The notes beneath the pieces were generated by a model. The model was given only the letters and a program-made list of their open reading frames with translations. It was not told the origin of the DNA and ran no database searches. Shown here in pieces: positions 15,099 through 17,592 of a stretch of DNA of 17,592 nucleotides (the first letter of the stretch is position 1; every line of letters starts with the position of its first letter). Location: contig CAMWHN010000016.1 of assembly GCA_947174085.1 (NCBI GenBank), positions 1 to 17,592 on the forward strand, in the 5' to 3' direction. This DNA is from an uncultured Ruminococcus sp. Its GTDB lineage: Bacteria; Bacillota; Clostridia; Oscillospirales; Ruminococcaceae. Position numbers and translations under genes: made by a program.

Positions 15099-15962
15099 AT
15101 GATTGAAATAGTTGGTGTTCGTTTTGAAAATTCTAATAAAATATATTATTTTTCGACTAATAACTTGACACTTCCTATAGGAACAAAAGTAATTGTAGAA
15201 ACTTCCAAAGGCATAGAATGGGGAATCATTGCCATTGCGAATAAGCAAGTTAATGATGACACAGTTGTTTCTCCATTAAAATCTATTATTCGCATTATGA
15301 ATCAAGAAGATTTCAGAACACTGGAATTAAATCAGCAAAAAGAAAAAAAAGCATTTGCTGTTTGTGAACAAAAAATAGCTTTGCATGATTTAAAAATGAA
15401 ATTAGTAGACGTAAATTGTGCATTTGATAACAGTAAATTATTATTTTATTTTACAGCAGATTCTCGTGTAGATTTTCGGGAATTAGTCAAAGATTTAGCA
15501 GCAATATTTAGAATGCGAATTGAATTGCGTCAAATTGGCGTGCGTGATGAAGCCAAAATGTTTGGCGGTTTAGGTGTTTGTGGTCGTGAATTTTGTTGCA
15601 AAAGCTATTTAGGTGATTTTCAGCCTGTTTCTATTAAGATGGCAAAATCACAAAATTTGTCTTTGAATCCGACTAAAATATCTGGCACTTGCGGAAGATT
15701 AATGTGTTGCCTGAAACATGAACAAGATGCTTATGAAGAATTACAAAAAATCACACCGAAAATAAATTCACTTGTGAAAACACCACAGGGCAAAGGCTTT
15801 GTAGAAGATGCAAATTTAATTACAGGAAAACTTAAAATTCGTCCCGAAAATGAAGAAAATATGCCCTATACAATTGACCGTTCTGAAGTAGAAGTACTTC
15901 GTGTTGGCAAAGCTCGTGTTACGAAAGAAGAAAAAGAATGCCGTAAACTAGAGGGAAAATAA
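15099..15962 (+). CDS. ricT: PSP1-domain protein RicT (YaaT), RNase Y specificity factor
   Basis: The 287-aa protein corresponds to YaaT/RicT, which in B. subtilis forms an iron-sulphur complex with YlbF and YmcA. That complex directs RNase Y cleavage and affects biofilm formation, competence and sporulation. The PSP1 core has the invariant GVCGREFCC (C161, C166, C167), then DFQPVSIKMAKSQNLSLNP and GTCGRLMCCLKHE (C198, C203, C204). All these cysteines are available as cluster ligands. The start ATG at 15099 has AGAAAGG (15082-15088); an in-frame TTG at 15090 is too close to it. It is the last gene of the darA-holB-ricT operon. The yabA gene that follows in Bacillus is absent here. Confidence 0.93.
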   Translation: MIEIVGVRFENSNKIYYFSTNNLTLPIGTKVIVETSKGIEWGIIAIANKQVNDDTVVSPLKSIIRIMNQEDFRTLELNQQKEKKAFAVCEQKIALHDLKMKLVDVNCAFDNSKLLFYFTADSRVDFRELVKDLAAIFRMRIELRQIGVRDEAKMFGGLGVCGREFCCKSYLGDFQPVSIKMAKSQNLSLNPTKISGTCGRLMCCLKHEQDAYEELQKITPKINSLVKTPQGKGFVEDANLITGKLKIRPENEENMPYTIDRSEVEVLRVGKARVTKEEKECRKLEGK

Positions 15963-16035
15963 TTTTATAATTTAGGCAATATGCAAAATATTTTAATTAA
16001 AAATTAGTAATTTCTACAAAAGCTATATAGAAACC

Positions 16036-16064
16036 TTGACAGATTCCGTAAAATATGCTATAAT
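16036..16064 (+). promoter_or_regulatory. Full-consensus promoter (TTGACA-17-TGCTATAAT)
   Basis: TTGACA (16036-16041) and TATAAT (16059-16064), both perfect, are separated by 17 bases, and TGC before the -10 adds an extended element. It is the best promoter in the window. Transcription should start at about A16071. No gene lies downstream on this strand before the terminator at 16103-16131. Confidence 0.85.
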
Positions 16065-16070
16065 CATACT

Positions 16071-16131
16071 ATCATAAATCCTACATCCTTATTATTTTTT
16101 AGGCGGTTCTAGTTCAGAACCGCTTTTTTTT
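16071..16131 (+). ncRNA. Candidate small RNA of about 60 nt
   Basis: A perfect promoter (16036-16064) is followed by about 32 bases of unstructured sequence and then an intrinsic terminator. The terminator has stem GCGGTTCT (16103-16110) with AGAACCGC (16116-16123), loop AGTTC, and eight T at 16124-16131. The interval has no ATG and no ribosome site, so no short peptide is likely. The unpaired 5' half contains CCTACATCCTT, whose TCCTT could pair with the AAGGA of Shine-Dalgarno sites. I do not recognise a known RNA family. It could be only a terminator for ricT with a fortuitous promoter, but the perfect promoter argues for a real transcript. Confidence 0.55.
16103..16131 (+). terminator. Strong intrinsic terminator
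   Basis: An eight-bp GC-containing perfect stem (16103-16110 with 16116-16123) with a five-base loop is followed by eight T (16124-16131). A-U and G-U pairs at 16101-16102 with 16124-16125 can extend it. It ends the candidate small RNA and any read-through from ricT. Confidence 0.9.
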
Positions 16132-16167
16132 AATATAAAAAATATCCGGATATATTATCCGGATATT
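16132..16167 (-). terminator. Terminator of the lipoprotein operon
   Basis: A perfect 12-bp stem (16141-16152 with 16156-16167, core ATCCGGAT) has a three-base loop. On the minus strand it begins four bases after the lipoprotein stop codon and is followed by TTTTTATATT. It lies back to back with the rightward terminator at 16103-16131. Confidence 0.85.
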
Positions 16168-16170
16168 AAT

Positions 16171-16815
16171 TTAATAATTTAATAATAGTTTATCAATTTC
16201 TTGCCAAATTTCACCAGTCACAGTATATTCGCCTGTGCCTATTGTGAAACTATATTCTACTGGTGTGAGATAATCTAAATTTTTCATGCGCTGATTTAAA
16301 ATATTATATACTTGTTTGGCATAGACTTCTTCTAATTGATTTGCTTTTTCCTGTGTGGGAGCTTGTTTATATTTTGGTGTAAATTCATTTTCATAATAGG
16401 CTTTTATTTCAGGTTCTGATTTTTCCCAGAAATCAATTGGCGAAATAATCAAAGTCACTTGATAAGCATTTTCTGTTTTTATCACATCACGGACAGTATA
16501 TTTTGTTTTTTTCAGAATTTCTACTGCAAGTTTATCATATAATTCAATTGTATCTTGAGAAATCATGTCAGATTTTACACCATAATAATTTCTCATTCGT
16601 TCACTCAAAGCACTTGATTCATTTCTAAATAAATCACTTGCTTCCGGAATTGTAGAAATCGTCATATCATGATAAGCATCATATTCGTTATGATAACTGG
16701 CATCTAACACTGCTTGCACATAGTCTTTGTAAGTTGTGCCTGCGAATCCACAACCAGTTAAATTTAAAACCCATAGCAAGCATATAAAAATTGCTGTTAT
16801 TCTTAATTTTTTCAT
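16171..16815 (-). CDS. Lipoprotein of unknown function
   Basis: The 214-aa protein has a type II signal peptide (about 1-21) and a lipobox LTGC with C22 as the lipid-modified residue, so it should sit on the outer face of the cytoplasmic membrane. The mature part is predicted mostly helical (YKDYVQAVLDASYHNEYDAYHD and following), with a beta pair near the end (PVEYSFTIGTGEYTVTGEIW). It loosely recalls the DUF5105-type lipoproteins frequent in Clostridia, but I cannot confirm this. The start ATG at 16815 has AGGAAG at 16823-16828. It follows another lipoprotein gene by 26 bases, so the two are probably one transcription unit. Confidence 0.8.
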   Translation of the reverse strand: MKKLRITAIFICLLWVLNLTGCGFAGTTYKDYVQAVLDASYHNEYDAYHDMTISTIPEASDLFRNESSALSERMRNYYGVKSDMISQDTIELYDKLAVEILKKTKYTVRDVIKTENAYQVTLIISPIDFWEKSEPEIKAYYENEFTPKYKQAPTQEKANQLEEVYAKQVYNILNQRMKNLDYLTPVEYSFTIGTGEYTVTGEIWQEIDKLLLNY

Positions 16816-16841
16816 AGTAATTCTTCCTGTTCTAAATTTTT

Positions 16842-17582
16842 TTAATAAGACGGATTTAACGGAATGCTATTGCCCTCTTGGTCATAAAAAATAATATTAT
16901 CAAAATACAAATCAGAACTATTCTGCATACCCGAACATGTAATCATTAAATTTATATTTTCTTGTGAGTTATCCCAATATTTTCCATTTTCAAATTTCAA
17001 TTTTACATGATATGCATTGGATTCAGAAACGGAAACTTCTTCAAAATTATACTGTTCGCCATTAGCGCAAACTGTTCCGCCATTGATAAAAATATTAGAT
17101 TCTATATTGAAATTATCTTTTGCTTGTGCATAGCTATCAAAACCAATCGCAAAAACACTTTCTAATTGGTCTGGATTTAGCAATTTATCAACAGAAATAC
17201 AAATTTTCTGCACAGCATTTTCTAAATTATCTGCATTGGTAGATAAATCTGTAAATTTAAGCATAAAATTTCCGTCAATATTTTCAACAGAAAGCGTCCC
17301 CTCTGCACAGGTATCCTCATCATTAATAATACTCACAAAGCTAAATTTTCTGTCATTAAACGTAAGTGCATTGAAATCCGTTTCCGGAAAAGACACATTT
17401 ATTGGCTTTATTTCTTGCAATTTTTCTGTTTCTGATTCTGGTTCTGACTCCAATTCTGTATTAATATTATTATTTTCCAGTGTTTCTATCATTTGATTAT
17501 TATTATCTGGTTCTGGTTCTTGCTTACAGCCTGTTAAACAACTTGCTAATAATAAAATAACAACTATACATATTTTTTTCAA
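16842..17582 (-). CDS. Lipoprotein with acidic linker and beta-sandwich-like domain
   Basis: The 246-aa protein has a lipoprotein signal peptide with lipobox LTGC (C19). A low-complexity Asn/Glu-rich linker (about 20-60, with ESEPESETE) is followed by a domain of alternating strands (about 65-246). The end of the domain, SDLYFDNIIFYDQEG, resembles the last strands of carbohydrate-binding jelly-roll modules, but this is only a resemblance. The start is TTG at 17582. AGGTGAT (17586-17592) precedes it and the signal peptide fits exactly, though the ribosome site is cut by the window edge. An upstream start outside the window cannot be fully excluded. It is transcribed ahead of the other lipoprotein gene, and their promoter lies beyond the window. 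Confidence 0.75.
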   Translation of the reverse strand: MKKICIVVILLLASCLTGCKQEPEPDNNNQMIETLENNNINTELESEPESETEKLQEIKPINVSFPETDFNALTFNDRKFSFVSIINDEDTCAEGTLSVENIDGNFMLKFTDLSTNADNLENAVQKICISVDKLLNPDQLESVFAIGFDSYAQAKDNFNIESNIFINGGTVCANGEQYNFEEVSVSESNAYHVKLKFENGKYWDNSQENINLMITCSGMQNSSDLYFDNIIFYDQEGNSIPLNPSY

Positions 17583-17592
17583 ATTATCACCT

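Noticed and set aside
1..17592. CRISPR array, insertion sequence, tRNA or rRNA genes
   Set aside because: No regularly spaced repeats, transposase-like ORFs with terminal repeats, tRNA cloverleaf or rRNA sequence were seen on either strand.

Overview
The window is AT-rich, with strong Shine-Dalgarno sites and SigA-type promoters carrying extended -10 elements. Its gene families are darA-holB-ricT, Gram-positive type IV pilus genes and a short Bacillus-type glgB. This points to a low-GC Firmicute of class Clostridia, probably a gut Ruminococcus/Oscillospiraceae relative; that assignment is inferred from style and gene content only.

Layout. (1) Positions 1-8 hold the first codons of a leftward gene cut by the window edge. 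(2) Positions 220-1116 encode a prepilin peptidase (PilD) on the plus strand. It converges, over a bidirectional terminator at 1128-1180, on a leftward six-gene type IV pilus operon (1180-9070). In transcription order the operon is pilC, a pilM-pilN fusion, pilO, a very large PilX/GspK-like minor pilin (about 914 aa), and two prepilins with classical KG|xTLIE motifs (PilV/GspI-like and PilW/GspJ-like). No major pilin and no PilB or PilT ATPase gene is present. (3) A gene-free AT-rich stretch (9168-9420) is followed by a leftward TetR-type regulator (9421-9996). (4) Next come rightward glgB (10194-11993), galE (12110-13120) and a small membrane-anchored protein (13124-13588). (5) A second rightward operon, darA-holB-ricT (13788-15962), combines a cyclic-di-AMP receptor, the delta' clamp-loader subunit and the PSP1-domain RNase Y partner, a block known from Bacillus subtilis. 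(6) At 16036-16131 a consensus promoter is followed about 40 bases after its start by a strong intrinsic terminator with no ORF between, so it looks like a small RNA gene of about 60 nt. (7) Two leftward lipoprotein genes (16171-17582) close the window.

How it works together. PilD would clip and methylate the two classical prepilins and probably the large one. PilC is the inner-membrane platform, and PilMN with PilO form the cytoplasm-to-envelope alignment complex. The three minor pilins look like the priming tip complex, with the giant PilX/GspK-like protein placed to act as a surface adhesin. The least explained pieces are that giant tip protein with its 15-bp Pro-Gly repeat, the degenerate nucleotide site of PilMN, the face-to-face tetR/glgB promoters, the perfect inverted repeat inside the gene after galE, and the small RNA unit.
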